The notes beneath the pieces are model-generated. The model ran no database searches and had not been told where the DNA came from. It saw only the letters and a list, made by a program, of their open reading frames with translations. This document shows positions 26,725-34,766 of a stretch of 64,000 nt of DNA, in pieces. The first letter of the stretch is position 1. Every line of letters starts with the position of its first letter. The stretch lies in assembly GCF_030651185.1 (NCBI RefSeq), contig NZ_JAUSCJ010000013.1, positions 62,001-126,000 on the forward strand, given 5' to 3'. The stretch comes from Phenylobacterium sp. (GTDB taxonomy: Bacteria > Pseudomonadota > Alphaproteobacteria > Caulobacterales > Caulobacteraceae). The translations under genes and the position numbers were made by a program.

Positions 26725-26768
26725 AATGTAGCGAAACTGCGCGACGTCGTCAAGAACAAAACAGGAAC
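26725..26768 (-). promoter_or_regulatory. LexA (SOS) box overlapping a leftward promoter at the right end of the cassette
   Basis: Plus strand 26754-26768 is GAAC-N7-GAAC, the alphaproteobacterial LexA box. On the minus strand it abuts -35 TTGACG (26753-26748), then a 17-base spacer and -10 TACATT (26730-26725). It would transcribe the SUKH gene and possibly onward to yefM-yoeB and terminase. The segment is homologous to 20565-20608, with shared CCAATGACGA beyond the -10. Confidence 0.78.
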
Positions 26769-26770
26769 TT

Positions 26771-27556
26771 TTAGAGCCGCCGCGCCATGTGCAGATGCGC
26801 GGGCATCTCCATCTCGATGGCCCCGCCGCCCTCCCGCACCGCCTGGACCACCGCCGCCAACAGGGCCTCCAGCCGCTCGGGCCCAAGCGCGCGGTAGTCC
26901 GACCGGGTCCGCAGGTAGTCCGCAAAGCCATCGGCCGTGTAGGCCCGCGTCGCGCGATAGACCCGGTGCTCGGCCGGCCCGAACAGTCCGCTCGCCGCCA
27001 GGCCTTGCGCGAACGCCCCGTCCGGCCAGTACCACCGCTCCGGCGGATCGACCCAGAGTTCGGGCGCCAGACGCGCATAGATCGGTTCTAGGACCCCGAG
27101 GTACGCCGCCGGCGGCGGCTCCGGCACATGGGCGAAGCAGGCCAGCACCCCGCCCGGGGCCATCACAGCGGCCGCCTTGGGCAGGGCCACCATCGGGTCG
27201 ATCCAGTGGAAGGCCTGGGCCGAGACGATCAGCCGGTAGGCCGACAAACGGGGCGCCCAGTCCTCGAAACTCGTTGTCGCGAAATGCACATGGGGGAAGG
27301 CCGCCAGCCGGCGCCGCGCCACCTCCACCAGATCCGGTCCCGGATCGAGGGCCAGCACCCGGCGACCATAGAGCGCGAGCCCCCGCGTCGCCTGCCCTGT
27401 GCCACACCCCAGCTCCAGGATCGCGTCCTCCGGCCCCAGCCGCGCCTGCGCCATCAGATCGACGAACAGCGCCTCAGGATAGCCCGGCCGGTGGGCCTCA
27501 TAGAGCTCAGCCACCTCGTCGAAGGACCGGGCCAAGTGCAGGGGAATATCGCTCAT
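26771..27556 (-). CDS. Class I SAM-dependent methyltransferase
   Basis: 261 aa from ATG 27556. SAM motif I is clear (ILELGCGTGQATRGLA, about 42-57), followed by VLALDPGPDLVEVARRR and the post-motif FHWIDPMVALPKAAAVMAPG typical of the Methyltransf_11 type. Substrate unknown. A longer frame exists upstream but lacks a ribosome binding site. It ends three bases before the SOS box at 26754, so it is outside the phage transcripts. Confidence 0.85.
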   Translation of the reverse strand: MSDIPLHLARSFDEVAELYEAHRPGYPEALFVDLMAQARLGPEDAILELGCGTGQATRGLALYGRRVLALDPGPDLVEVARRRLAAFPHVHFATTSFEDWAPRLSAYRLIVSAQAFHWIDPMVALPKAAAVMAPGGVLACFAHVPEPPPAAYLGVLEPIYARLAPELWVDPPERWYWPDGAFAQGLAASGLFGPAEHRVYRATRAYTADGFADYLRTRSDYRALGPERLEALLAAVVQAVREGGGAIEMEMPAHLHMARRL

Positions 27557-27686
27557 GTCGCGGACGATCCGGGATCGAGCCCGGTCAATCAAACGACATC
27601 TCGCACGCATTCTTGTGAGCTGAACTCACAATTCTCCACCCGGCGCAGCCGGCCACGTTTCACATTAAGCCCCTGGAAGCGCCCCC

Positions 27687-27783
27687 GTTCGTGGGGTTCG
27701 TGTGGTTCGTGGTTCCAAGTCTTCACGCCGCGACGCCGCAAGGCCGACCAAGATTGTCCACGAACCACACGAACCACACGAAC
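27687..27783. repeat. 97-bp palindromic repeat with GTTCGTGNG units, copy 1
   Basis: Left arm 27687-27712 consists of three GTTCGTG units at nine-base period; the right arm 27758-27783 is its inverted copy (CCACGAACCACACGAACC...). The same element, also 97 bp, occurs in opposite orientation at 33143-33239. Between copies the arms differ by paired changes (T:A here, A:T there), which keeps the hairpin. It lies between two divergently transcribed genes. Confidence 0.85.
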
Positions 27784-27859
27784 AGGTTCGCCCCATTGCC
27801 TTCACCAGTCCCCCGCCCTACCCCTGCCCGCAACAAGGCACACGGGACGGAGACGAGAC

Positions 27860-28648
27860 ATGGACGTTCGGGGCAAGATCGTTGTGGTGACCGGTGCCGC
27901 CGAGGGCATCGGCGCGGCGCTCGCCCGCCGCTTCGCACATGAGGGCGCGGCCCACGTCGCCGTCGTGGACCGCAACGAAGCCGGCGCGAAGGCTGTCGCC
28001 GCCGAGATCGGCGGGAGCGCCTACACCGTCGACGTCTCCGATGGCGCCCAGGTGGCCAACCTTGTCGCCGCCGTCGAGGCCGCCCACGGACGCATCGACC
28101 TCTTCTGCGCAAACGCCGGGGTCGGCGACGGTGACCCGGACCGCGAGAACGCGGTCTCCTCCCCCGACGCCGTCTGGGCCCGCGCCTGGGGGGTCAATGT
28201 CATGGCCCACGTCCACGCCGCCCGCGCCGTCCTGCCCGGTATGATCGCCCGTGGCGAAGGCTACCTGCTCAACACCGTCTCGGCCGCGGGCCTGCTGTCG
28301 CAGATCGGCGGCGCCGTCTACTCGACCACCAAACACGCCGCCGTGGGTCTCGCCGAAAGTATCGCCATCACCCACGGCGACCAGGGCATCAAGGTCTCCA
28401 TCCTCTGCCCGCAGGGGGTCGACACCGCCATGCTGCGGGCCGGCGGCTCCGGCTCGCCCCAGAGCCTGGACGGGGTGCTCACCCCCGACGAGGTGGCCGG
28501 CCACGTCATCGAGGGCCTGGCTGCCGAACGCTTCCTGATCCTGCCGCACCCCGAGGTGCTCACCTACATGCAGCGCAAGACCGCCGACTACGACCGCTGG
28601 CTGGGCGGCATGCGCCGCCTGCGGGCCAAGGTGATGGGAACGGCGTAG
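27860..28648 (+). CDS. Short-chain dehydrogenase/reductase (SDR)
   Basis: 262 aa. Classical SDR: the coenzyme motif TGAAEGIG (residues 12-19), an Asp after the second strand (VVDRNE) suggesting NAD(H) preference, the NAG motif (CANAGVG), catalytic Ser in NTVSAAG and YSTTKHA with the Tyr-x3-Lys pair. It oxidises or reduces an unknown alcohol/ketone. Start ATG 27860 with GGAGACG upstream; the frame is open further back but without SDR sequence. Confidence 0.9.
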   Translation: MDVRGKIVVVTGAAEGIGAALARRFAHEGAAHVAVVDRNEAGAKAVAAEIGGSAYTVDVSDGAQVANLVAAVEAAHGRIDLFCANAGVGDGDPDRENAVSSPDAVWARAWGVNVMAHVHAARAVLPGMIARGEGYLLNTVSAAGLLSQIGGAVYSTTKHAAVGLAESIAITHGDQGIKVSILCPQGVDTAMLRAGGSGSPQSLDGVLTPDEVAGHVIEGLAAERFLILPHPEVLTYMQRKTADYDRWLGGMRRLRAKVMGTA

Positions 28649-28681
28649 GGGCCCCAAAGCGAACCGTCGCCTGCTCCGGCC

Positions 28682-29938
28682 TCACCGTGTGGTGAGCGCC
28701 TCCACGGGCACATTCAGCCGGTAGACAAACCCGCCTGGCCTGTAGTCGAGTTCGACCTGGCCCTTCAGCTGTTGACCCAGGGACGTGATCATTCGCGTTC
28801 CGAAACTCTTGCGCGTCGGTTCAGTCACCGGCGGCCCGCCGAACTCCGCCCATTCCAGCTGAAGGCGCGCGTCCTCGACGTGCCAGTCCAGACGGACCTG
28901 TCCCGATGGAAGCGAGAGGGCGCCGAACTTCGTCGTGTTGGTGCAGAGCTCGTTCAAGGTCATGGCGAAGGCGATCACCGAGCTGGACGTGATCCGGATG
29001 TTCTCGCCGGAAATGACGAAGCGGCCGCCCCCTTGGTCAAAGGGTTCGACGGCGCTGCGGACCGTGCTCTCGATGGTCGCGTTATCCCAGCTCGCGCGGG
29101 TGAGAAGATCATGCGCCCGCGCCAGGGCCGCGAAGCGTCCGTCGATGGCCGACCGGGCGTGGGCCATGCTGGTGGCCGTCCGCAGGCTCTGGTCGGTAAT
29201 CGCGCCCACGGTCGCCAGCATGTTCTTGATCCGGTGGTGCAGCTCGGCGTGAATGAGGTCCTGCAGCTTCCCCGCCGCATCACGCTCCTCGGCCTCGATC
29301 CCCGCCTGGACCAACAGGGCGGTGGCGTCGATTCCGGCCTGTTCCAGGGCCAGCTTCAGACTGTCGTTTTCGGTGGTCAGGGCGTCCTGAAGCGGCTGGT
29401 TCTCATTGATGATCAGCTGCTGCTTTTCGGTATCCAGAACGGTCTTCAAGAGCAAAGCCTTGGCGTGGGCCCCGGCCTGCTGAAGCTGATAGCGAAGCTC
29501 CTTGTTCTCCTTGGTCAGGGAGCCGTTCTCGGCCGAAAGCGTCGGCAACACCTTCAGGGCGCCGCTGCCGATCATCGCCTGGAGCTCCAGGACCATCTGA
29601 TGGATCTCAAGCGGCTTGGGGAAGAACTTGCTGTCCTGCGGCTTGTCGGAGTCATCAACCGCGATCTGGCCAGAAACCAGGATGATCTTGATATGGGGCC
29701 AGCGGGTATGCACCAGGTGGGCAAGTCTTAGCCCGTCCATGCTTCCCGGCATTTGAATGTCGGTGAACAACACCGCTACGTCATCGCGCGACTCAAGGAC
29801 CCGAATCGCCTCGTCAGCATTGACGGCTTCTATGGGAATGAACCCGGCGTCCTCAACGATGTCCACGGCGCGCATCCGGAGCATCAGCTCGTCTTCCACA
29901 ACCAAGACGACGAACGGAGGAATGGCTTTTTTCATCAT
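28682..29938 (-). CDS. Receiver-HWE histidine kinase (response regulator domain first)
   Basis: 418 aa from ATG 29938. Residues 5-125 are a receiver domain with acidic pocket (VVEDE), phospho-acceptor Asp60 (FTDIQMPG) and Lys in FFPKPLE. A helical linker (130-225) follows, then an HWE-type kinase: H-box LHHRIKNML (His235), N-box LNELCTNTTKFG, the WAE triad and FGTRMI. HWE kinases occur mainly in Alphaproteobacteria and act in light or general stress responses. There is no membrane span, so it is cytoplasmic. Its partner regulator is not in the window. The frame is open upstream but without RBS. Confidence 0.88.
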   Translation of the reverse strand: MMKKAIPPFVVLVVEDELMLRMRAVDIVEDAGFIPIEAVNADEAIRVLESRDDVAVLFTDIQMPGSMDGLRLAHLVHTRWPHIKIILVSGQIAVDDSDKPQDSKFFPKPLEIHQMVLELQAMIGSGALKVLPTLSAENGSLTKENKELRYQLQQAGAHAKALLLKTVLDTEKQQLIINENQPLQDALTTENDSLKLALEQAGIDATALLVQAGIEAEERDAAGKLQDLIHAELHHRIKNMLATVGAITDQSLRTATSMAHARSAIDGRFAALARAHDLLTRASWDNATIESTVRSAVEPFDQGGGRFVISGENIRITSSSVIAFAMTLNELCTNTTKFGALSLPSGQVRLDWHVEDARLQLEWAEFGGPPVTEPTRKSFGTRMITSLGQQLKGQVELDYRPGGFVYRLNVPVEALTTR

Positions 29939-30262
29939 GAATCCAAAGCGTGGCTGAGGCGTCGCAAGCGCTGGCCGCATCGAGACACCGCGCAGCCATG
30001 CGCCTCTTCCCGGGGAATAGCGCGCTGTTTGTGCCCCGACCTCCGCCCGCACCGGGCCGTCGTGGAGCTTGGCGCCCTGCGCCATGAAGTGAGCGCGGGG
30101 CGGGGCTGAGACATCGGCCGCCCAATCCCCACGGTCGTTGTGCTAACGAGACGCGGCCCTCGACGACTTGCTCAAGTCGTGGATCACCATCCCGACCCCG
30201 TCACGGACGTCTGCGCCTGCCGCCGGCGTCCTCCCCGAAACCGAGCCGAGTGACCCATCGCT

Positions 30263-30736
30263 ATGGATAAAGTGCCTATGACGGTTCAGGGCTATCGCGC
30301 CCTGGACGAAGACTTGAAGCGGCTCAAGACCATCGATCGGCCCGCCGTGACCGTCGCGATCGGCGAGGCGCGCCTCCACGGCGACCTGAAGGAGAACGCC
30401 GAGTACCATTCCGCAAAGGATCGGCAGGGGTGGATCGAAGGACAGATTGTTCAGATTGGCGACATGATCGCGCGCGCGCAGGTCATCGACGTCACCAAGC
30501 TCTCCGGAACCCAGATCAAGTTCGGCGCCACCGTCTCGGTGATCGACCAGGATACAGACGACCAGGCCCGCTACCAGATCGTGGGTGAGCATGAGGCGGA
30601 CGTGAAAGAGGGCCGCATCTCGATCACCTCCCCCATCGCCCGCGCCATGATCGGCAAGGAGAGCGGTGACGTCGTCGAGGTGCGAATTCCCGGTGGCTTG
30701 AAGGCGTACGAGATCACCAAGGTGGAGTGGGTTTGA
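30263..30736 (+). CDS. greA: Transcription elongation factor GreA
   Basis: 157 aa, the normal length. N-terminal coiled coil with the functional acidic tip (Asp41, Glu44 in [18 protein letters not shown]), and the C-terminal FKBP-like domain ([23 protein letters not shown]). It enters the RNA polymerase secondary channel and stimulates transcript cleavage of backtracked complexes. Standing alone in an accessory region between an HWE kinase and an Excalibur protein, it may be a second copy in the genome; whether another greA exists cannot be seen here. Confidence 0.92.
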   Translation: MDKVPMTVQGYRALDEDLKRLKTIDRPAVTVAIGEARLHGDLKENAEYHSAKDRQGWIEGQIVQIGDMIARAQVIDVTKLSGTQIKFGATVSVIDQDTDDQARYQIVGEHEADVKEGRISITSPIARAMIGKESGDVVEVRIPGGLKAYEITKVEWV

Positions 30737-30846
30737 GCCGCGAAGCCTCCGAACGGAGATGCATCACGAACGGTCGAACCGCTGAGTCCTTGATGCGCCA
30801 GCGGCGGAAGTTGGCGTTCGGCTCACAGGCGGACATTCAAAACAGC

Positions 30847-31251
30847 CTAGAAATTCCTGTACCCGCGTGGAGGCTCGCAGGCCTTCCCGTCACCGTCGCC
30901 GTCTTGCTCGGACGTGTAGCCAGGCGACCAGATCGGGATGTTGTAGACGCCCGCCGCATGGGCCGCGCGACAGCTCGGGAAAGGCTGGTCGACCTTGGGG
31001 CCAGGCAGCACCCGCTGCACCCTTGGCCAGAGGTCGGGATAGATCCTGTTCACGCCGACTGCGATGACCACAACGCAGCCCAGCCAGTAGACAATCAGAA
31101 GGCTTCGCCCCAGATCACCAAGCCTCCCGCGCGCCTGGGGCCAAAGGCGCGCTCTGGGCGCAGCCGCGCGGAATCTGCTCCGCAGCCGGATCAGCCGTTC
31201 CTCGCTGCCATGACCTTCGAGCCGGCGCGTGCTGTTGTGGTGAGCCGCCAT
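30847..31251 (-). CDS. Membrane-anchored Excalibur calcium-binding domain protein
   Basis: 134 aa from ATG 31251 (AGGA seven bases upstream). A basic N-terminal region, one membrane span (SLLIVYWLGCVVVIAVGV), then the C-terminal Excalibur domain: CRAAHAAGVYNIPIWSPGY followed by the calcium loop DGDGDGKACE. Such proteins are membrane-bound with the calcium-binding domain outside. The region upstream of the chosen start does not look coding. Role unknown. Confidence 0.8.
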   Translation of the reverse strand: MAAHHNSTRRLEGHGSEERLIRLRSRFRAAAPRARLWPQARGRLGDLGRSLLIVYWLGCVVVIAVGVNRIYPDLWPRVQRVLPGPKVDQPFPSCRAAHAAGVYNIPIWSPGYTSEQDGDGDGKACEPPRGYRNF

Positions 31252-31570
31252 GCGCCCATCCTGTCCGGCAATCACCAACCCGGACTGAACAGAGAAGGTT
31301 AGCGCCGCGCGCAGGGGAATTGGGCGGCTTTGCGCCAGGAGCGGAAGTTGGCGCGGCGCCAAGAAGCGGACGATCACCGTGGGCCACCGCCGATTCCAAT
31401 TCATCGGTGAACGCTGCTGGGCGGAAGTAGGTAGCTCTTGATCGCTGGAAACGAATCAAAGCACGTTAACAGCTCACATTTACCCTCTCGCCGCCCCCAT
31501 GGGTGGAGACCACGAGGGGCGAAAAATTGTGCCTGCATGCCTGCTCGCTGCGAAAATCGTAGGAGCTGGA

Positions 31571-31741
31571 ATGGCGGACCAAAGACCCTCTAAAGCGAAC
31601 ACCCTCCGGGTGAAGATTGCACGTTTCATCGATGCTGAGGCGTCAGGGCCATGGGGCATCCTGGGCGTGGTGGTTATCATCGCGCTGATGGCGGCGCTGG
31701 CCTACTCGCCGGTCGCGGGTGGTCTCTTCGGGCTGTTCTGA
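31571..31741 (+). CDS. Small single-span membrane protein (56 aa)
   Basis: 56 aa from ATG 31571, with GGAG at proper distance. A basic N-terminus (MADQRPSKANTLRVKIARF) is followed by a hydrophobic segment (WGILGVVVIIALMAALAYSP). No family recognised. Confidence 0.55.
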   Translation: MADQRPSKANTLRVKIARFIDAEASGPWGILGVVVIIALMAALAYSPVAGGLFGLF

Positions 31742-31913
31742 TGACGCCGGCAAACCATTTTGGTCCGTCGTGCGCCAGGAGCGGACGTCGGGATTACGTC
31801 GGGAAGCGGACAATCCCCGCCGGATCGCCTGTGGACAAGACCGATGACGGCGCTGTGTAGAGCGGAGAGCACAACTTATATGCGGAGAGTGTCCGCAATC
31901 GCCGGGGTCGAAA

Positions 31914-32996
31914 TTGTCGAGAGTCCTCCCTTCGAAGGTGCATGCTCACCTCCGCCATCTCGAAGCGCTCTACAGGCGCACGGGCAGAACAGCCCTGGCC
32001 GGCATCATCGGCTCCTCCACCTACTACGTGGAAGAAGATGCCGAGTACGACAACTGGAACGGCGGTACGTACGGTCATGCGGTCAAGCTCTACCTGCCAC
32101 CGGACCGTTTCCTCGAGGTTGACCTCGATGAAGCCTCCGCACTGGGCGAGCAGATCCGCGACGACCTCAACAAGCTGGCGAAGTCCGCAACCAACGAGTG
32201 GTACTGCGCCGTCTACTTGGAACTGCAAGACGAGGGCGACGTCGAGTTCCAGATGGCAACCCCGTTCTCCGGACGGCGCTCCGTAGATCCGTCGAGCGTC
32301 GCCTTCTGGAGACCCGGTCACGCCCGTGTTTTTATCAGTCACCGCGATCAGCATAAGGCGGCGGCCCGCGGGCTGTCAGATGCCCTCGAGCCCTACGGCG
32401 TCTCCTGCTTCGTCGCACACGATACGATCAAGCCGATGACCGAGTGGCGGGCCGAGATCATGAAGGGCTTGCAGACCATGGAGGTCATGCTGGTCTTCCT
32501 CACCGACGACTTCGACGAAAGCGTTTGGACGAACCAGGAAGTCGGCTACGCGCTCGGCACGCAGATCCCGATCGTCAGCTTCAAGCTCGGCCGCAAAGAC
32601 CCTCCCGGGTTCGTCTCCAATCAGCAGGCGCTGAAGGGCAGCCTCGACAGTCCCGCAGCGTCTGCCGCGGATCTGTTCCGCCTCATCGCAGATGCGCTGG
32701 GCCGTCGGGAGCGCCTCCAGGAGATCACCATCCAGAGCTTCTTTGAAGCTCCGTCCTTCTACGATGCGAAGGCCCGCTTCGATCGGATGGCGGAAATCGT
32801 CGACAAGCTGACGGACGCGCAGCTGGCGGCGATCACCGACGCATTCCGGCGCAACGATCAGCTGCACGGCGCCATCTATCTGGTGAACCACAACAACAGG
32901 CTGCTGAAGTTCCTGGAGCGGGCCACGGGGAGAAGGTTCGAGTTCGCAGGCCGGGAGATTCAGGAGCAAGGCGCGACCAGAGAGGTCGCATTCTGA
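31914..32996 (+). CDS. TIR-domain protein, candidate NADase defence effector
   Basis: 360 aa if started at TTG 31914; GTG 31938 (eight codons in) is an alternative. The central part (about 137-250) is a TIR domain: ARVFISHRDQHKAAARGLSD, CFVAHDTIKP, and WTNQEVGYAL with Glu209 at the catalytic position of NAD-cleaving TIR enzymes. The N-terminal 130 residues (TYYVEEDAEYDNWNGG...) and the C-terminal helices (DRMAEIVDKLTDAQLAAITD) are unknown and may sense the trigger. Bacterial TIR proteins often kill infected cells by depleting NAD+. It stands alone without an obvious partner gene, close to a repeat copy at 33.1 kb. Confidence 0.8.
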   Translation: MSRVLPSKVHAHLRHLEALYRRTGRTALAGIIGSSTYYVEEDAEYDNWNGGTYGHAVKLYLPPDRFLEVDLDEASALGEQIRDDLNKLAKSATNEWYCAVYLELQDEGDVEFQMATPFSGRRSVDPSSVAFWRPGHARVFISHRDQHKAAARGLSDALEPYGVSCFVAHDTIKPMTEWRAEIMKGLQTMEVMLVFLTDDFDESVWTNQEVGYALGTQIPIVSFKLGRKDPPGFVSNQQALKGSLDSPAASAADLFRLIADALGRRERLQEITIQSFFEAPSFYDAKARFDRMAEIVDKLTDAQLAAITDAFRRNDQLHGAIYLVNHNNRLLKFLERATGRRFEFAGREIQEQGATREVAF

Positions 32997-33142
32997 CGGC
33001 GGTCAGGGAATTACGGTGACACTGCATGAAATAGGTCGTCCGCCGCACGTCCTCGCGCCTAGCCAGCGCGGCCCCTGAGGACGATCGGACTGAGTTTCTT
33101 AAAACAGCGCCACCGAAACTCCCGATGCGCGGTGTCGAACCC

Positions 33143-33239
33143 GTTCGTGAGGTTCGTGAGGTTCGTGGACAATCTTATCAAACCTGCCGGCTACGCAGCT
33201 TCAAGAATTGGAACCACGAACCTCACGAACCCCACGAAC
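33143..33239. repeat. 97-bp palindromic repeat with GTTCGTGNG units, copy 2 (inverted)
   Basis: Arms 33143-33168 and 33214-33239 are inverted copies of each other, each with three GTTCGTG units. The reverse complement aligns over all 97 bases with 27687-27783. The loop is less conserved than the arms. It lies between the TIR gene and the enoyl-CoA hydratase gene. Confidence 0.85.
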
Positions 33240-33338
33240 CGATCCGATCCCCACTCCCGCGCCATTGCGGTGACGCCGCCTGAAATAGAGCGCGCCCTGA
33301 CGGGCGATCAGATCGAGCTATCTCATACGCCCCGCCCC

Positions 33339-34094
33339 CTACCCCGGCATCGCGACCGCCGCCGTACGTCCCCGGATCATCTGGATCTGCCCCCGCTCCT
33401 CCAGCTCCAACGCCGCGTCGAAGCTCATCCCCTCCAGGGTCGCATCGAAGGTGCGCTTGGAGATGCGCAGGGCGTCCGGCCCCGCCTTCAGCATGGCGGT
33501 CGCCAGGCGCTCGCCCTCGGCGGCCAGGGCCTGATCGGGGATCACCTTGGAGACCAGGCCCACGCGATGCGCCTCCTCGGCGTTCATCGGCTCGCCGGTC
33601 AGCAGCATCTCGCGGGTCCGCGAAATCCCCATGGTCCGCTGCAGGCGCCAGCTCACCGCCAGCTCCGAGCCCGACAGCCCGATCTTGATGAAGGCCGGAT
33701 GGAAGGCCGCGCTGGCCCCGGCCACGATCACGTCGGCGGCCAAGGCTATGGCCAGGCCGCCCCCGGCCGCCGCGCCGTGCACCAGGGCGATGATCGGCTG
33801 CGGGCAAGCGCGCATGGCCTTCAAGGTGTCGCGCAGCATCCAGTCGCCATTGGGCCCGTCGCGCAGCCGGTCGGGCTGGCCGCCGGCCTTGAGGTCCGCG
33901 CCGGAGGAGAAGGCGCGGCCCGCCCCGGCCAGCACGATGACCCGGCACTCGGTGTCGCGCCGCCGGGCCTCGAAATAGGCCAGCAGGGCGTCCGACAGCG
34001 GCTGGTTCAGGGCGTTCAGCCGGTCGGGCCGGTTCAGCGTCACAAAGTCGGTCTCGCCCCGACGTTCCACGAGCAACACATCTTGATCCGCCAT
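33339..34094 (-). CDS. Enoyl-CoA hydratase/isomerase family protein
   Basis: 251 aa from ATG 34094 (GGGAGG upstream). Crotonase fold with the first oxyanion element RAFSSGADLKAGG and second oxyanion element HGAAAGGGLAIALAADVIVA, followed by FIKIGLSGSELAVSWRLQRT and MLLTGEP. At the usual catalytic glutamate positions of classical hydratases I read less clear residues (GSELAVSW could hold one). It may therefore be a hydratase or an isomerase acting on CoA esters. No fatty-acid operon adjoins it. Confidence 0.88.
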   Translation of the reverse strand: MADQDVLLVERRGETDFVTLNRPDRLNALNQPLSDALLAYFEARRRDTECRVIVLAGAGRAFSSGADLKAGGQPDRLRDGPNGDWMLRDTLKAMRACPQPIIALVHGAAAGGGLAIALAADVIVAGASAAFHPAFIKIGLSGSELAVSWRLQRTMGISRTREMLLTGEPMNAEEAHRVGLVSKVIPDQALAAEGERLATAMLKAGPDALRISKRTFDATLEGMSFDAALELEERGQIQMIRGRTAAVAMPG

Positions 34095-34193
34095 GCCGGC
34101 CTCCCTGCCCTGTTCCGCCCGAGTGGCCCGGGCCTTTGCGCGATCAGGCACGGGAGTCCTAACGGAAGTCACCTTGAATATCAGGGGGCCGGG

Positions 34194-34766
34194 TCACGCC
34201 CCCGGCGCGCCGCCCTCGTCGGCCAGCAGGTCGAGCGCCACCTCCAGCACCGCCTCCAACCGCCCGGCCTCGCGGTCGGTGCGGGCGGCCTCCCGCGGGG
34301 TCAGCTCTTGGCCGCACACCAGGTCGCAGGCGGCCAGCAGGGTCGGATGCTGGTGCAACCGGCGGCGATAGAGGGCGAGCTTGGCGGCGGCCACGGCCCG
34401 CGCCTCGGCCTGGGCCAGCACCTCGGTGAGCGGGGTCCCCTGCGGATTGTCGCCCTGCTTGATGTCCAGGCTCGACCCCAGGGCCGCCCCGGCCCCCGCC
34501 CGGCGGTAATAGGTCCCATAGCGCTCGCCCGCCCGCTTCTGCTGATCGTTCAGCCGCCCTTGCCGGACCAGCCACTCCAGCCCGGCCTGCCGGCGATGCG
34601 GTTTGCGCGGGGGCGCCTCGATGGCCGCGCCGCGCGCCGCCGAAAGGGCCACGCTCTCGGCGATCCCCTGACGGACGGCCAGGGCCTCGGCGCGGGCCCT
34701 GCCCCGCCGCTCCAGGGCCAGCAGACGCTCGCGCTCCAGACGCGCCAGATGGGCCGTGCGGCTCAT
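34194..34766 (-). CDS. DUF6456-like helical protein of the phage-type control module
   Basis: 190 aa from ATG 34766, ATGA overlap with the gene before it. The central segment RRQAGLEWLVRQGRLNDQQK, RAGERYGTYYRRAG is the DUF6456-type pattern found in alphaproteobacterial phage-related regulators. N- and C-termini are Arg/Ala-rich helices. It is transcribed divergently from the S24 repressor gene and would be controlled from the operator pair at 35082-35133. A role as DNA-binding activator is possible but unproven. Confidence 0.7.
   Translation of the reverse strand: MSRTAHLARLERERLLALERRGRARAEALAVRQGIAESVALSAARGAAIEAPPRKPHRRQAGLEWLVRQGRLNDQQKRAGERYGTYYRRAGAGAALGSSLDIKQGDNPQGTPLTEVLAQAEARAVAAAKLALYRRRLHQHPTLLAACDLVCGQELTPREAARTDREAGRLEAVLEVALDLLADEGGAPGA

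Larger units (their letters stand above)
11031..26768 (-). mobile_element. P22/podovirus-like morphogenesis cassette (prophage remnant or domesticated particle element)
   Basis: All recognisable virion genes of a short-tailed P22-like phage lie here in conventional order and on one strand: small and large terminase, portal, scaffold, coat, gp4-like adaptor, tail-tip proteins, gp10-like hub and possible ejection protein. Missing are an integrase, excisionase, replication genes, an endolysin and a repressor. No direct repeat was found that would mark attachment sites; tRNA-Thr at 10.2 kb is a possible but unproven left border. Both operon promoters carry LexA boxes. It may be a defective prophage or a particle system kept by the host. 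Confidence 0.75.

Noticed and set aside
27128-27859. N-terminal extension of the SDR protein by 244 residues
   Set aside because: The open frame continues upstream but reads through the palindromic repeat and antisense to the methyltransferase; the SDR fold begins at the ATG at 27860 with its own ribosome binding site.
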